This document shows positions 47,942-49,019 of a stretch of 49,019 bases of DNA, piece after piece (position 1 is the first letter of the stretch; each line of letters starts with the position of its first letter). A program made the position numbers and the translations under genes. The notes under the pieces are model-generated. The model saw only the letters and a list, made by a program, of their open reading frames with translations. It searched no databases and had not been told where the DNA came from. Source of the stretch: an uncultured Hyphomicrobiales bacterium (GTDB lineage Bacteria > Pseudomonadota > Alphaproteobacteria > Rhizobiales > Beijerinckiaceae); contig CAIUDK010000159.1 of assembly GCA_903897875.1 (NCBI GenBank), positions 1 to 49,019 on the forward strand. The letters are read 5' to 3'.

Positions 47942-48223
47942 TTATTGATTAAGGCCCCGGTCAGAGATGCTCCCTCGCGCGACGAGTCTGTTCCAGATAA
48001 AGAGCACAACGACTGCACCCAAGGTCGCTGTTATAAATCCAGCGCCCTGCTCTGGGCCATAATGCCCAATGGCTTGACCAATAAAGGTTGCAAGGAAAGC
48101 CCCTGCGATTCCAAGAACTGTTGTGAGCACAAATCCCGACGGTTCTTTGGGACCGGGCGAGATTAATCGTGCGATGATACCAGCCACAAATCCAACAATA
48201 ACGATCCACAAAATGCCGCTCAT
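47942..48223 (-). CDS. GlsB/YeaQ/YmgE-type small membrane protein
   Basis: The 93-residue product has three membrane helices and the family pattern GFVAGIIARLISPGPKEPSGFVLTTVLGIAGAFLATFIGQAIGHYG, typical of transglycosylase-associated (GlsB/YeaQ/YmgE) stress proteins. The function is not established. GAGGAG lies eight bases before the ATG. It converges with the YeeE gene (14 bases between stops). Confidence 0.9.
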   Translation of the reverse strand: MSGILWIVIVGFVAGIIARLISPGPKEPSGFVLTTVLGIAGAFLATFIGQAIGHYGPEQGAGFITATLGAVVVLFIWNRLVARGSISDRGLNQ

Positions 48224-48257
48224 GGAAAAGCTCCTCTGTCTTCAGGGACGATGTGCC

Positions 48258-48854
48258 TCAAACCCATCGTGACGCTTCCTGCTGCGTCGGCAACCGACCT
48301 TCAGGGGTCAGAGCGTTAACGGCCTCGGGCAAGTGTTGGCTAAGGCCCATGAGAAGCTCCTCACGCGATAGACCCGTCTGAGCCATGAGAGTCTCGATCT
48401 GATCGGGATGAAGAACGCGTGCGAGATCAATGGGAGAAATTTCCCGGTTAGGGCCTTGCGCAACCCAAGACTTCGCCGCTTCGGATTGTCCGCTTTTTTG
48501 AAACTGCTTGATAAGTTCTCCAAGCCCCTCGCTCAGGATGCTGCCCGTGGCACCACTTGCAAGCAAACCGCCCAAGCCACCCTTCAGGAGATCTCCAAAA
48601 GCACCAGAAGGCGTATCGCTGGACGTCACTGTCTGGGGCGAAGGCATTGGCCGCGATTGCGTGTCAGAGGTGGGGAGGTGGGGCTGAGCTGAGGTCAGCT
48701 GCTTGACCGCTTTATAGGCAAGCAAGCCAAACACGGCCATGGTCATAGGCGACATACTGCTTCCTGCGCCGCTTCCACTGGCCGCACTGGTGTTGGACGC
48801 AGGCTCCCCGCGCGGGCCATTTTGCATGCCATTAAGTACATCGAGCAAACCCAT
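48258..48854 (-). CDS. YidB-family (DUF937) protein
   Basis: The 198-residue product matches YidB/DUF937-type proteins: [16 protein letters not shown] at the N-terminus, a glycine- and serine-rich linker, [15 protein letters not shown], and the C-terminal [45 protein letters not shown]. Members have no assigned biochemical role. A strong AGGAGG precedes the ATG. It lies 34 bases upstream of the GlsB-type gene on the same strand, so the two are probably cotranscribed. Confidence 0.9.
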   Translation of the reverse strand: MGLLDVLNGMQNGPRGEPASNTSAASGSGAGSSMSPMTMAVFGLLAYKAVKQLTSAQPHLPTSDTQSRPMPSPQTVTSSDTPSGAFGDLLKGGLGGLLASGATGSILSEGLGELIKQFQKSGQSEAAKSWVAQGPNREISPIDLARVLHPDQIETLMAQTGLSREELLMGLSQHLPEAVNALTPEGRLPTQQEASRWV

Positions 48855-48942
48855 CGCAACCTCCTGTTTGTGACAACAATCACGAGGGGACTGGTTAGTT
48901 TCGTTGATGATGAAGCAATCTGTCTAAATGGGAAGGCAGATT

Positions 48943-49019
<77 letters not shown>

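Overview
The window looks like a chromosomal segment of an alphaproteobacterium, most likely a Hyphomicrobiales (rhizobial-type) lineage. The grounds are a LexA site of the alphaproteobacterial GTTC-N7-GTTC form, an imuA-imuB-dnaE2 mutagenesis cassette, a five-gene urea ABC transporter joined to urease genes, HrcA, an NDUFA9-like dehydrogenase, DUF3422 and a CoA-acylating methylmalonate-semialdehyde dehydrogenase. Most of the DNA is moderately GC-rich and densely coding. One stretch, roughly 16.5-18.0 kb, is conspicuously AT-rich. I see no transposase, phage gene, CRISPR array or rRNA gene.

Layout: 0-4 kb holds a truncated CYTH/CHAD gene, class I fumarase and a PIG-L-type deacetylase. 4-10 kb holds rpmI-rplT with a leader hairpin and a terminator, an MFS dicarboxylate-type transporter, and pheS-pheT. 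10-15.5 kb is the SOS mutasome operon imuA-imuB-dnaE2, read leftward from a promoter that overlaps a LexA box. 15.5-18 kb is an accessory patch: an unknown tail-anchored protein, an orphan DUF433 protein and an AT-rich coiled-coil membrane protein of unknown function, ending at a dispersed palindromic repeat. 18-24.6 kb holds an NDUFA9-like protein, mntH behind an MntR-like palindrome, lepA, a small unknown gene, hrcA and a Pro/Ala-rich membrane protein. Two of the small genes have Shine-Dalgarno sequences inside hairpins. 24.7-28.3 kb holds transaldolase, a LysR regulator and mmsA.

28.4-40.3 kb is a nitrogen-scavenging locus. A sigma-54-type promoter precedes urtA, followed on the same strand by urtB, C, D, E, ureD, a fused ureA-ureB gene and ureC. 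An AraC-family regulator gene lies on the opposite strand between ureC and ureEFG. The Urt proteins import urea, UreAB/UreC hydrolyse it, and UreD/E/F/G insert nickel.

40.4-49 kb holds two divergent orphan TRAP-type binding proteins, prmB, DUF3422, a class II aldolase/adducin protein, a DUF302 protein divergent from a YeeE/YedE sulfur-compound transporter, two small stress/unknown membrane-type proteins and a complete tRNA-Arg(CCG) at the right edge.

The least explained parts are the AT-rich coiled-coil membrane protein, the tail-anchored protein beside the mutasome, the AraC gene embedded in the urease cluster, and the two hairpins that enclose translation starts. All family calls come from reading the sequence; no database search was run.
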